A DNA stretch of 64,000 bases from CAYZMS01 sp964479625. Lineage in GTDB: Bacteria > Bacteroidota > Bacteroidia > Chitinophagales > Saprospiraceae. The DNA is taken from assembly GCA_964479625.1 (NCBI GenBank), contig CAYZMS010000008.1:62001-126000 (forward strand). Direction: 5' to 3'. The translations under genes were made by a program, and so were the position numbers. Positions 1 to 9,410 of the stretch are shown piece by piece. Under the pieces are notes generated by a model. The model did not search any database and was not told the origin of the DNA. It saw only the letters and a program-made list of their open reading frames with translations. Positions within the stretch are counted from its first letter, which is position 1, and every line of letters begins with the position of its first letter.

Positions 1-510
1 CTCGCCGCTCAGGTCATCAAAAATTCCGTCAATCAAAACCACAACTTCATTACGCTAAACAAGGGGAGAAAACATGGCATCCAACCCAATATGGGCGTTA
101 TTACCAATAATGGTGTGGTAGGAGTAGTCAGGGCCTCTTCTAAACACTATAGCCTGGTAATGTCTATGTTGAATACCGATTTCAGAATAAGCGCTTCTGC
201 TCTTGAGAAAGGCTATTTTGGAAGGCTGATCTGGAAAGGAGGCGATCCACGCTATATGTACCTGGTGGACATTCCCAAGCACCACCTGGTTGAAGTCGGG
301 GATGAAATTGTTACCTTTAGCAATTCTACCCTTTTTCCTCCGGGTACGCCAATTGGGAGAGTCGAGAATTTTTCTATGCCGCCCGGGGAAAGTTATTATG
401 AAATTCTGGTGCGTTTAAATATTGACCTGAGCCGTGTTCAGCATGCTTACATAATAGATCATCTTTTCAAGGAAGAACTGGAAGCACTGGAGAAGTCCTT
501 AGAGGAATGA
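1..510 (+). CDS. mreC: Rod shape-determining protein MreC (3' part)
   Basis: The reading frame is open from the first base and ends at a TGA at 508-510, so the N-terminal membrane anchor and coiled coil lie outside the window. The visible part, about 169 residues, matches the beta-rich periplasmic core of MreC: a stretch reading FITLNKGRKHGI, then GVITNNGVVGVV, then a SDxxxFPxGxPIGRV-like segment near residues 105-120. MreC is a scaffold that links cytoplasmic MreB to the PBP2/RodA wall synthase during elongation. The stop overlaps the mreD start by four bases, and mreD and mrdA follow in the usual elongasome order, which supports the call. The true start cannot be seen. Confidence 0.9.
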   Translation, partial: LAAQVIKNSVNQNHNFITLNKGRKHGIQPNMGVITNNGVVGVVRASSKHYSLVMSMLNTDFRISASALEKGYFGRLIWKGGDPRYMYLVDIPKHHLVEVGDEIVTFSNSTLFPPGTPIGRVENFSMPPGESYYEILVRLNIDLSRVQHAYIIDHLFKEELEALEKSLEE

Positions 511-1028
511 GTAATCCGTTTATAAAATATGGCCTTCGCATGTTAGGGCTGATCCTGCTTCAGGTCCTTGTATTACGTCAGATAGTGATCGGCCCCCCAG
601 GACTGGCCAGGGTTACCGCCATGGTCTACCCTCTGTTCATAATGTTGCTTCCTATGCGGGTTCCCCGTGAGGCACTCATGATCCTGGGATTTTTCCTGGG
701 CTTGATCGTTGATATTTTCTACGATTCTCCGGGTGTACATGCTTCTGCCACCGTTTTGCTCGCTTTTTTGCGCCCTACAATATTGCGGTTGATCGAACCC
801 AGAGGGGATTACAAGACAAATCAAAATCCCAACATCCGTAATTACGGCACGGGGTGGTTTGTTCAGTATGCTCTGTTGCTGCTCTTTGCACATCACCTCA
901 TGTATTTTTCCATGGAAATCTTTACCCCCGTCTATTTCTGGACAATTCTTTGGAAAACTTTACTCGCTTTAGGCTTGTCTTTTATTTTTATTATGGCGAT
1001 AATGTTGATCACCAATCCTACAGATTAA
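507..1028 (+). CDS. mreD: Rod shape-determining protein MreD
   Basis: A 173-residue, very hydrophobic protein with about five predicted membrane segments and little conserved sequence, as usual for MreD. Its identity comes from size, hydrophobicity, the GFFLGLIVDIFYDSPG segment (MreD proteins carry a similar G-L-x-x-D motif) and its place between mreC and the PBP2 gene. The ATG overlaps the mreC stop (ATGA), which suggests translational coupling. MreD is an inner-membrane partner of MreC in the elongation machinery. Six bases separate its stop from the next start. Confidence 0.88.
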   Translation: MSNPFIKYGLRMLGLILLQVLVLRQIVIGPPGLARVTAMVYPLFIMLLPMRVPREALMILGFFLGLIVDIFYDSPGVHASATVLLAFLRPTILRLIEPRGDYKTNQNPNIRNYGTGWFVQYALLLLFAHHLMYFSMEIFTPVYFWTILWKTLLALGLSFIFIMAIMLITNPTD

Positions 1029-1034
1029 ATTATT

Positions 1035-2912
1035 GTGACCAATAACGCTCGAAACCGGCAAAATCATATCCTCCTTTTCTTTGTACTGGCAACGGCCCTG
1101 CTGGTATGGAAAGCCATTGACCTTCAGGTAATAGATAATGAATTTCGATCTCAGGCTACAGCCGTAGCGGTTGACCGATACACCCGCTTCCCTTCACGGG
1201 GGCTGATCTATGACCGAAATAATGAGCTGCTAGTTCAAAACAGTCCAATGTACGACCTCCTGGTTACCTACAATCAGATGGACCCGGAAATGGATACTAC
1301 TCTTTTTTGCTCTCTGCTCGGAATTGAAAAAGACTTTTTCAAACAGGCGCTGGATAAAGACTGGAGTAGTCCACGCTTCCGAAAATCAATTCCTTTTGTT
1401 TTTATGAGTAAAGTTCCTGCCCGGGTCTTTGGCCCCTTTCAGGAGCGCCTTTATCAGTTTCCAGGCTTTGAGCTACAGCTTCGAAATGCCCGGGAATACC
1501 CTATTGATTGTGGAAGCCAGGTGTTGGGTTATATCGGGGAGGTTGATCAAAATCAAGTAGACCGATCAGATGGGGATTATGCCCCCGGGGATTATATTGG
1601 AGCCAGTGGTCTGGAAATGGCTTATGAAGATGTACTTAAAGGGGAAAAAGGGGTTTCCTATGTATTGAAGGATAACCTTGGCCGCCCTGTTAGCAGTTAT
1701 AAGGGCGGGAAACAGGACCGGGATGCAGTGGCAGGTACCGATCTCATTTCCACCCTGGATATTGAGCTGCAGTGTTATGCAGAGCAACTCATGCAAAACA
1801 AGATAGGTAGCATCGTAGCTATCGAGCCTTCCACCGGTGAGATCCTTGCCATGGTGACCTCTCCAACCTATCCCGCTTCCACCTTGACCATTACTAATAA
1901 TCAACGTGGAGCAGCTTTTAAAAAGCTGGAACTGGACCCCAATAAGCCGCTTTTCAACCGTTCGACCATGGCGCAATATCCGCCGGGGTCTTTATTCAAG
2001 CCCATCGTAGCCTTGATCGCTATGCAGGAAGGAGTATTAAACCCAAACCGAACAATGAGCTGTTCAGGAGCCTACTTCTTCGGTGGGCAGGCTCTGTTGG
2101 GTTGCCATAGTCATCCCACCTGCCATAACGTGGAACAGGCCATTCAATACTCCTGTAATAATTATTTTGTGACCGTTTTCCGGGAAGTGATTGATCAATT
2201 TGGCTTTCAAAACCCGGATCAGGGGCTGGATGTTTTCAATGAGTACCTGGAAGCCTTCGGCATGGGTCGACAGATCGGCATAGACCATCCTGGTGAAAAG
2301 CCGGGCAACTACCCCAGTTCAGCGTATTTCGATCGCTGGTATGGTGATCAACAACGTTGGAACTCCATCTGGATCCGCTCCCTGGGTATTGGCCAAGGGG
2401 AATTGCTTACCACCAACCTGCAACTAGCCAATATGGCCGCCGCTATTGCTAACCGAGGCTGGTATTACCCCCCTCATCTGGTAAAGGGGTATCGGTATAG
2501 TTCAAAATCCAGGGATCCCTATTTCGATACCCGACAGGAAATCGGGATCGACCCTGTTCATTTCGAGCCCGTGATCAATGGAATGGAAAAAGTGGTTACC
2601 TCCGGAACGGCAACTATGGCCTGGATACCGGACATTTCTGTTTGTGGAAAGACCGGAACAGCAGAAAACCCGCATGGCGAAGATCATTCCATCTTTTTCT
2701 GCTTTGCTCCCAAGGAGAATCCACAGATTGCCGTAGCCGTTTACGTTGAAAATTCAGGTTTTGGCGGAACCTGGGCAGCTCCTATTGCAAGCCTGGTTAT
2801 CGAAAAGTACATAAACGGAACCATTAAAGGCCCTCAAAGGCTTTGGCAGGAACAACGTATCCTAGAGGCCAACTTTATAGAAACGCCCGAACTACTGGGC
2901 ATGTCCAATTGA
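1035..2912 (+). CDS. mrdA: Penicillin-binding protein 2 (elongation transpeptidase)
   Basis: A 625-residue class B PBP: one N-terminal membrane segment (about residues 12-30), a pedestal/dimerisation domain and a C-terminal transpeptidase. The three active-site motifs are visible: SLFK near residue 319 (catalytic Ser), SCN near residue 373 and KTGTAENP near residue 539. It cross-links peptidoglycan during side-wall growth together with RodA. The start is GTG at 1035; no ATG lies between it and the mreD stop. Last gene of the mreCD-mrdA run; its 3' end overlaps the convergent CapA-like gene by 21 bases. The usual next gene, rodA, is not here. Confidence 0.95.
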   Translation: MTNNARNRQNHILLFFVLATALLVWKAIDLQVIDNEFRSQATAVAVDRYTRFPSRGLIYDRNNELLVQNSPMYDLLVTYNQMDPEMDTTLFCSLLGIEKDFFKQALDKDWSSPRFRKSIPFVFMSKVPARVFGPFQERLYQFPGFELQLRNAREYPIDCGSQVLGYIGEVDQNQVDRSDGDYAPGDYIGASGLEMAYEDVLKGEKGVSYVLKDNLGRPVSSYKGGKQDRDAVAGTDLISTLDIELQCYAEQLMQNKIGSIVAIEPSTGEILAMVTSPTYPASTLTITNNQRGAAFKKLELDPNKPLFNRSTMAQYPPGSLFKPIVALIAMQEGVLNPNRTMSCSGAYFFGGQALLGCHSHPTCHNVEQAIQYSCNNYFVTVFREVIDQFGFQNPDQGLDVFNEYLEAFGMGRQIGIDHPGEKPGNYPSSAYFDRWYGDQQRWNSIWIRSLGIGQGELLTTNLQLANMAAAIANRGWYYPPHLVKGYRYSSKSRDPYFDTRQEIGIDPVHFEPVINGMEKVVTSGTATMAWIPDISVCGKTGTAENPHGEDHSIFFCFAPKENPQIAVAVYVENSGFGGTWAAPIASLVIEKYINGTIKGPQRLWQEQRILEANFIETPELLGMSN

Positions 2913-4067
2913 AGGTTCTTTCCTAACTGAAGAAGATGGTTTAAGTTTGCGCTCTCGTCCACCATATTGGTCCAGATGGGCCCGTATCCTGTTCGCAACC
3001 GCGATCATGGCATTCTTTTCACTAGTGGGTAACCGCTTAATCGGCTGCTCCCCCTCAAACAAAGATACCGGAATAACCCGATAGACCTGTTTGCTTCCAG
3101 GTGGTCGTTCTATGTACCGATAAACCGGAATATAGGCATGATCCGTTAACTCCACCCGTCCACTGACCGGGGATTTGGTCAATTCAACTTCCAGCACGAT
3201 CCCCAAATCGGTATTTCGTTTCCTCTGGCTGGAAATGAAATTTCCCAGAGAATAGGCAGTCAAGGTGTTTTTCCACACACTATCCCGGCTAAGTACCTTT
3301 CTCGTCTTAATGGGCTGTACCACATGCGGGTGTGCCCCCACGACCAGGTCGGCTCCCCAGTTAAAGAGGCTGTCCGCCAGGTCTTGTTGGGCCTCGCTCT
3401 CATCCAGTTGATATTCCTTTCCCCAGTGCATAAAAACGACGATGAAATCAGGCTGTAAAGCAACCGCTTCCTTGAGATCCGATTTGATCAACTGATTATC
3501 AATCTCGTTCACCATCGTGGGTGGGCGGGTGGGAATACCATTGGTGTCATAGGTATAATTGAGAAAGGCCAGCTTAAAGTTGTTTTTATAAACCACCAGG
3601 GGATAACTAAACGTCCGGTGCATACTATCGGCGAAGGTACCGGTTTGATAAAACCCGTATCCTGCTAACGCTTTAATGGTATGGGTAACGCCCAGGATAC
3701 CGGCATCATTGGAATGGTTATTGGCGGTGACCAACAGGTCGAACCCGGCATGGCGGAGCGCCAGTGCCAGATCGTCCGGGCTTTTAAAAGTAGGGTAGCC
3801 CGTATAAGGAGGCCCTCCAGGTAGGGTAACCTCCAGGTTACCAATCGCCAGGTCAGCTTCTTTTAAAATAGGGGTTACATATTCGAAACAGGGGGAATAA
3901 TCGTACAGCTCGCTGGAGTCGACCTGAGCGGATTTGATTTGCCCGCCATGCCCCATAATGTCCCCAACAAAGGTCAGTTTTAAAGTCCTGACCAGAGACG
4001 AATCCTGTGCCCTGGATGGGCAGATTACAAAAAATAGGAGCAAACAGTTCAAAAAGATGATCCGCAT
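2892..4067 (-). CDS. CapA-family metallophosphatase-like protein, secreted
   Basis: A 391-residue protein with a signal peptide (MRIIFLNCLLLFFVICPSRAQ) and the PGA_cap/CapA fold of the calcineurin-like phosphatase superfamily. Visible motifs: FVGDIMGHGG near residue 36 (metal Asp), GNLEVTL near 76, TANNHSND near 115, FMHWGKEY near 213 and VGAHPHVVQP near 245. The family takes its name from the poly-gamma-glutamate capsule protein CapA, but stand-alone Bacteroidota members have no settled role and no capsule genes are nearby. The tail after residue 350 is basic and looks disordered. It is convergent with mrdA and upstream of nothing on its own strand in this window. Confidence 0.85.
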   Translation of the reverse strand: MRIIFLNCLLLFFVICPSRAQDSSLVRTLKLTFVGDIMGHGGQIKSAQVDSSELYDYSPCFEYVTPILKEADLAIGNLEVTLPGGPPYTGYPTFKSPDDLALALRHAGFDLLVTANNHSNDAGILGVTHTIKALAGYGFYQTGTFADSMHRTFSYPLVVYKNNFKLAFLNYTYDTNGIPTRPPTMVNEIDNQLIKSDLKEAVALQPDFIVVFMHWGKEYQLDESEAQQDLADSLFNWGADLVVGAHPHVVQPIKTRKVLSRDSVWKNTLTAYSLGNFISSQRKRNTDLGIVLEVELTKSPVSGRVELTDHAYIPVYRYIERPPGSKQVYRVIPVSLFEGEQPIKRLPTSEKNAMIAVANRIRAHLDQYGGRERKLKPSSSVRKEPSIGHAQ

Positions 4068-4107
4068 AATTTCTAATTAGATCAAGATACAAAAACCTTG
4101 GGTCTTC

Positions 4108-4947
4108 TTAATTGATCAACCCGGCAGTTTCCACCTGTAGTACTTCCCGGCTGTCGCCAGCCCTGTGCACCAGGACCACCAAAGTAATATTCTCAGCTAT
4201 CCAGGTATTGGGTACACTGGCAAAATAATTGCGCAAAGCAAGCCCTGAATTATTCAACTCCGCTGTGATCAGGCTCCCGGTTGGAGCTGTCAGCATATCC
4301 CGCAAATTATATTTGTGCACATAATCAGCCTGCTTCCCGTTGGGGGTTAATTGAACATCTGAAATATCGGTTTCCGTAAGGATCACACTTAACAGTATTT
4401 CGTCTGGGGGGAGTTCCTCTATGGCCTGAATTTCTACTTCCAACTCCAGGCTGCGGTCAGAAGGATCAAAAGTGTGAGCAAGGCTAATCTCCACTGGTGC
4501 CGGGCGTTCCAGTTCCTGAGCAATAAACCCTGGCCAAAGAGAACTCCCCAACTGTAAGTCATCTTCCCCTTCGATTAATTTCCTGTTCACTACTGCCGAA
4601 GGATAGCCAAGGGGCTGCCCAAGTAAATTGAGGATGGCATCGGATTCAGGTGTTCGAAAATCAACCTGACTTTCCGGATAAGGTGGAGAAAAGAAGCCTG
4701 CATGTACTGCCACGACTACCAGGCGCTCCCCATATTGGTCCTTAAGATCCTGGATTACGGCACTTCCCGCCGGACAATTCACACAACGGACTCCCGTAAA
4801 CTCCTCTATCAATACCTTGCGGTTACTGATTGAACTGGTATCTACCCCGCCACCGCCTATGGGGTTGATCTCCGGCGGTACTTCTTCGCAGGCAGAAAGG
4901 TTGAATAAAAAAAGGACCAGTAAGATCCCAAAAGGTAAATTTCTCAT
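4108..4947 (-). CDS. Omp28-related outer-membrane lipoprotein, thioredoxin fold
   Basis: A 279-residue lipoprotein: the signal sequence ends in LSAC, a lipobox with Cys at about 20. A thioredoxin-like region follows with EEFTGVRCVNCPAGS, where CVNC occupies the CxxC position, then VVVAVHAGFF. This is typical of the Omp28-related family of Bacteroidota. The C-terminal half is beta-rich. It shares a strand with the DUF6029 barrel gene upstream, and a TlpA-like thioredoxin diverges from that gene; from memory these three families often sit together in Bacteroidota. I infer a periplasmic or outer-membrane redox role. The substrate is unknown. Confidence 0.85.
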   Translation of the reverse strand: MRNLPFGILLVLFLFNLSACEEVPPEINPIGGGGVDTSSISNRKVLIEEFTGVRCVNCPAGSAVIQDLKDQYGERLVVVAVHAGFFSPPYPESQVDFRTPESDAILNLLGQPLGYPSAVVNRKLIEGEDDLQLGSSLWPGFIAQELERPAPVEISLAHTFDPSDRSLELEVEIQAIEELPPDEILLSVILTETDISDVQLTPNGKQADYVHKYNLRDMLTAPTGSLITAELNNSGLALRNYFASVPNTWIAENITLVVLVHRAGDSREVLQVETAGLIN

Positions 4948-5074
4948 TCTTATTTTTTAGGAGCGTTTTGACGTATTTGGGCTACTGTGCTTCGGTACTA
5001 GCTTGTAGCTCCTTCGAACTGGCCAGTTATTTTTAGTTTTTCTCAAATAATTACAGGCTCAATGGGCTTCTCCA

Positions 5075-6742
5075 TTAAAAGGTTGTATTCACACCAAACT
5101 TAAAACCGCTGAAAGCAGGTTCCAGGCGGCAGATCCCACCGGTACAAACTACTCCTTCCACTTGTTTGACATACGAAAACTCAAAACGGTTCGATCCTCG
5201 CACATAAGAAACATCCACTCTTGGATAATGCAACCTGGGTTGTGTTCCGTCAATATCCACTGGACTCTCCCGGCCGGGTTGGATATTGTACATATCTGAT
5301 ACACTAAAGGTCCAGTTTGGTGCAAGGGTGAGTTCGGCCAAAGCAAACACCCAATCACCGTAATCCTGGCCTGCATCCGATACCTCATCCTCTCCAACGG
5401 CCATGTATTGTAATTCCACCCTTAGGGCAGTGTTTCGGTTGAAGCGGTATTGTACATCCGCAAAGGGGGTGATGGTTTCCACATTCGGTACATTGGGCTT
5501 GAATTCATAAACCGATTGGTTATAGAGCTGTCTTTGTATCCCTCCGGTAAAGCGCCAATCGCGACCGATTTTGTATTGAGCCTCTGCATATATCTCCCGG
5601 TACAGCTGATCCCCATCAAGCCGGGTCAGGTTGGAAACATTCAGATTAAACCGCCAGGACTTGCCTGGTGACCAGACAACATCCCCCTGGAAGGCCCATT
5701 CGCCCAACTCCTGGGTGGCCGCGTTATACCGCGAGGGTAAACGATAAGTATTCACCCGGGTCATGGGAGGTGAAAAGCTCATCAACCCCCGGTTCAATTG
5801 CTCCTGAGGACGAATTCGAAAGACAAAATTTTCCGTGCGCTTGCCCTCCAGGGTAATACCAATTCCCTTGGAAGCATAACTCAGGCTGGTATACACTACC
5901 GACCCGGGTTCCTGGATGAAACGATCGCCGATGATCGTCGTGCTGTCATTGAGCTGGATCTCTGCAAAAGGATCATTGATCGCCTCCTCTGTTTTATAGG
6001 CTCCTTCTACATACCAGGTGAAAGGACCGGCTACAAGAGTATTGTACAAACTGAGCCCGTAGGTATTCCATTTAGGGACGAAGGCCTCCTCCGGTGGGTA
6101 GGTATTGATCACGGCTACAAGCGCATCCATAGTAGCGTCATCCAGCCCTCGGTTTATAAAGCCCAGACCTGGCGCAAGGCTCCAGCCACCTATAGGATCG
6201 GAAAGGAAGCCTTCGATATTAAACCCGGCTACCAAAGGAACGTAGGTGTCGAATTGGCGCTTCTGACGCCCTGCAAACCCTTTGACAAACCAGTTTTCTG
6301 ACAGGTCATACCTGAGCCGTACGCCGATCAAGGCATTATCGATCAACAGAGGACGCTGTTCGTAAGCCCGAAATAGGATACCGCTACCAATTTGATCATA
6401 AAAGTAACCTCCGGTAATGTGTAATTCGTCAATTTGTTTGCTCACCTGCCAAAAGCCGATGCCCTGGTCAGAATAGGAATCTGTAGGGTTTAGCAGATTC
6501 GAATTACCGAAAAAATCGTAGCGCAGCGTAAAGTCGAAACCCCAGTTGCTGTAACTGAGGTTCAACCAGGACTCTCCCCCAAATTTCTGGCGGTCGTACT
6601 GCGGAATATCAGCAGCTCCGATCAAGGAGTCACGAATAAAGATATTGGCATTGGCTTGTAAACTACCATGTACTTGCTGGGCTTGAACAAAATTCCTGGC
6701 AACAAGGAAAAATACAAAACAAAGAACGGTCGTTAATCGCAT
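5075..6742 (-). CDS. DUF6029-family outer-membrane beta-barrel protein
   Basis: About 555 residues: a signal peptide ending near VQAQ, then many alternating aromatic/polar strands (for example LNLSYSNWGFDFTLRYDFFG and LRVELQYMAVGEDE) and a C-terminal Phe, features of a large outer-membrane barrel. The sequence style fits DUF6029, a Bacteroidota family of unknown function. I prefer the ATG at 6742 because it directly precedes the hydrophobic signal; an ATG seven codons earlier (6763) is also possible. It lies just upstream of the Omp28-like lipoprotein on the same strand and is divergent from the thioredoxin gene. A role as the membrane partner of the two thioredoxin-fold proteins is inference. 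Confidence 0.78.
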   Translation of the reverse strand: MRLTTVLCFVFFLVARNFVQAQQVHGSLQANANIFIRDSLIGAADIPQYDRQKFGGESWLNLSYSNWGFDFTLRYDFFGNSNLLNPTDSYSDQGIGFWQVSKQIDELHITGGYFYDQIGSGILFRAYEQRPLLIDNALIGVRLRYDLSENWFVKGFAGRQKRQFDTYVPLVAGFNIEGFLSDPIGGWSLAPGLGFINRGLDDATMDALVAVINTYPPEEAFVPKWNTYGLSLYNTLVAGPFTWYVEGAYKTEEAINDPFAEIQLNDSTTIIGDRFIQEPGSVVYTSLSYASKGIGITLEGKRTENFVFRIRPQEQLNRGLMSFSPPMTRVNTYRLPSRYNAATQELGEWAFQGDVVWSPGKSWRFNLNVSNLTRLDGDQLYREIYAEAQYKIGRDWRFTGGIQRQLYNQSVYEFKPNVPNVETITPFADVQYRFNRNTALRVELQYMAVGEDEVSDAGQDYGDWVFALAELTLAPNWTFSVSDMYNIQPGRESPVDIDGTQPRLHYPRVDVSYVRGSNRFEFSYVKQVEGVVCTGGICRLEPAFSGFKFGVNTTF

Positions 6743-6880
6743 GGTCACTAGCTGTTGAGACACTCAAATAAATCCTAACTTCCCGTTTTATTTTGGATCA
6801 AAACGGATTTAATTGTTTTTGAGATAGCCTCAAGGTTTTCCATTTTCGAAAAGAGAACTGCTTTGGAACATTACGCAAGA

Positions 6881-7390
6881 ATGCACAAAATGATACAATC
6901 AATGCAACCGAAACTCTACTTCCTTACATTTTTCCTTTTCTTAGCCTTCACTGTTGTGAACGCACAAGATCAAATTCCCTCCGTAAATCTCAAAACCCTG
7001 GATGGGCAAACGGTTGACTTAAAAGACTATGTTGGAAAGGGAAAGCCGGTTTTCCTGAGCTTTTGGGCGACCTGGTGCAAACCCTGTGTCCAGGAATTGA
7101 ATAATATTTCCGAACTACTTCCGGAATGGGAGGCCGCCTACCAACTGGAAGTGGTAGCCGTCACCATTGATACCCAACGCCAACTGGCCAAAGCGAAATC
7201 CACTGTTATGACCAATGGTTGGGCTGTAACCATCCTTAGTGATTCTAACCAACAATTGATGACCAAACTGGGCTTTCAAACTATCCCGCAATCCTTTCTG
7301 CTGGACGGGACAGGTAAGGTAGTCTACAGCCATTCCGGCTACAAGCCCGGCGATGAATACGAATTAGAGGAAAAGTTAAAGTCCCTGTAA
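6881..7390 (+). CDS. TlpA-family thiol-disulfide oxidoreductase
   Basis: About 169 residues with an N-terminal signal peptide ending near VNAQ and a TlpA/ResA-like thioredoxin domain. The active site FWATWCKPC is visible with both cysteines, followed by the cis-proline segment TIPQSF. Such proteins reduce or exchange disulfides of exported proteins. The open frame extends upstream to a TTG at 6863, but ATGs at 6881, 6890 and 6902 lie closer to the signal sequence; 6881 is a compromise. It diverges from the DUF6029 gene over a short spacer that contains an inverted repeat at 6783-6789/6800-6806. Confidence 0.88.
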   Translation: MHKMIQSMQPKLYFLTFFLFLAFTVVNAQDQIPSVNLKTLDGQTVDLKDYVGKGKPVFLSFWATWCKPCVQELNNISELLPEWEAAYQLEVVAVTIDTQRQLAKAKSTVMTNGWAVTILSDSNQQLMTKLGFQTIPQSFLLDGTGKVVYSHSGYKPGDEYELEEKLKSL

Positions 7391-7412
7391 CTTATGAATA
7401 AAGGCTAGGCCT

Positions 7413-9292
7413 TTATTCGATGTACAAATACTCTCCTCGCTTATATTTTACTGTATAGCGCAGATCCAACTCCATGGTTTCGCCGGGCTGCAAAGATAGA
7501 TCCCAGTGCAGAAAACCGGTCTCCTCATCCAGTATGACGCCGCTCAGCTTTTCCACATTGATGTCAATCGAGTTGTCTCCAGACAGCGGAATCTGATCCT
7601 GTAAAACTAAATGAATTTTCTGGGCTTTATTGTTGCGCAAGCGCAAGCGGTAGGCCTTGACCTGCGCCTGCTTACCTCCCAGAAAGTTTACCTTCGAAAG
7701 GTCTTCGATCTCTTCGCGCTCAATATTGATGGAGGCGTCGCGTCCCAGCGAAAGCCCAATGGTATCCCGAGCATAGCGAATGTCCAGCAGGGATTTGCCA
7801 ACATAGGTATCTTCGAAGAAAAGAGCCGCTTCACCGGCCAGGATATTATACTCCTCCCAATCGGTGATCCGGGCAATGAGGAAAGCCTTCGTTTCCAGCT
7901 TGGGTACAGCCTGGTATTCAAACTCAGCCGGGATATTGAACTCTTGCAGTCCAACCGTATACTGCTTGCCATCGGAGGGGATGCTGTAGGGAATATCTAC
8001 TTCGAAAGAAACGGTAGTTTCCCGTTTGACTACCGTGGCGGGTAGGGTGGTGGCTTACTTTTTTGGCCTAGCATCCATAACTGCCACTCCAGATGCCCTG
8101 CCTTGGAGTCCATCCACCCCATAACCTGTGACAACTACCTCATCCAGAGCAGTCTCTATAACATTTAATTGAATATTTATTTGCTCCCGGTCTACCGGGA
8201 TTATTTGACTGTTATTCCCTACATAGCTAATCTCAATTTCTGTGGCCCCCTTGGGGATCATTAGTTCAAATTCCCCATCTAAATCTGTTATTATACCTAT
8301 ACTTGTTACCCGGACTAGGATAATTGCCCCTATCAATGGCTCTCCCGTCTCATTAACGATTTTCCCTTTGACTTTTTCCACCTTACGATTATTAGTTTGA
8401 AGGATAGAGGAAAGCTCCACCCTTCCATACCCCAGGCGCCAGGGTGAAAGGTCGGGCCATTGGCCGCTGGTTTCGGTTTTTGCATTGGAAAAGGTGAGTT
8501 TTACGTCTTTCCAGTCCTCTCCGGTGTTTTGGCAAGCCAAGGCTTTATAGGTCAGATAAACCGGCTCGGAAACCGTGGTGGCTCGCAGGTCGTAAGTGGG
8601 GAACCAGCCGGCATTATCCGTCACATAGGAAAAACTTAGGTCGATGTTCTGGACCTCCTCGCTTTTGATCTGAATAACCACCTCCCCCGAGCGATTTTCA
8701 TACCCATTTTCCCAGGTTTTGATCTGATCTTTGAATTGTTCAATGCGTTCCAGTTGTTTTTCCATTCTTCGCTTCACAACGATCTTTTCCGTTTCCAGGG
8801 TGTTCATTTTTTCGAGGAAGAAATCTGTAATGCTGCGCAGTTCTTCTAATTGGTAACCATTTTGATCCCCACCGATCTCGCGATTGGCCTTAAGGATATT
8901 TTTACCCTCTTCGATGAGGTTCTGACGCGCTTCGAGGAAAGCCAGGCTATCTTCCAACTGCCGGATGCTGTCTTGCAGGTCTTTAATTGTGCCGTCGGCT
9001 ACCCGGCCTTCTAGGAAATTCGTCTCATGTCGAACCGAAAGAATGGTCATCGGGTCAGAACAACTAACTGAAAGGGGTTGGGCGTGAATGAACGGGCTTA
9101 AGCCTTTAAAACGAAAATCAGTAGTACCTGGGGAACGTTCAAGCGGGCCTCTCGGGTAATCTGAGCATTTTGAAGGTAAACAGTTACTTTTGTGATCTCG
9201 CTTTCGGGACGACGTTCTTGCGGAGCATTGGATTGTCCGAAACAAAGGCCGGCCAAAAGGAGCAGGCTAGGGAGTAAAGCGTGGTTTTTCAT
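7413..9292 (-). pseudogene. Decayed MuiA-like (DUF4140/DUF4139) gene with carboxypeptidase-regulatory insert
   Basis: Three pieces add up to one family-typical protein. Piece 1 (9292 to about 9134) has a signal peptide (LLLLAGLCFGQ) and the DUF4140 start KVTVYLQNAQITREARLNVPQ. The frame then breaks at a run of four G (9130-9133); the next frame continues with GTTDFRFKGLSPFIHAQ, so one base is missing. Piece 2 runs through the coiled coil and the DUF4139 region, and includes a CarboxypepD_reg-like insert (KGKIVNETGEPLIGAI to ALDEVVVTGYG), to a TAA at 8055-8057. Piece 3 continues in the same frame after that stop (ATTLPATVV to GEYLYIE, stop 7413). One frameshift plus one in-frame stop points to a pseudogene; sequencing error remains possible. 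Intact homologues are envelope proteins of unclear role. Confidence 0.8.
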
Positions 9293-9410
9293 AATCCTTT
9301 TTGCTCCAAACTGCATATTTTCGAACTAGCACATTACCCAAATCGGCAATTTGGTAATCCGGCAGATGCTTCAAACCAAAACTTGGCAATTCAGCTTACA
9401 TCTTAACCGC

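Noticed and set aside
5798..6301. 167-codon frame opposite the DUF6029 gene
   Set aside because: Shadow of a long barrel gene; its product has no domain features.
8055..9245. Independent 396-residue gene
   Set aside because: Its first 40 residues are out-of-frame translation of the MuiA-like signal and DUF4140 start, and its end is a premature stop, so it is the middle of a broken gene.
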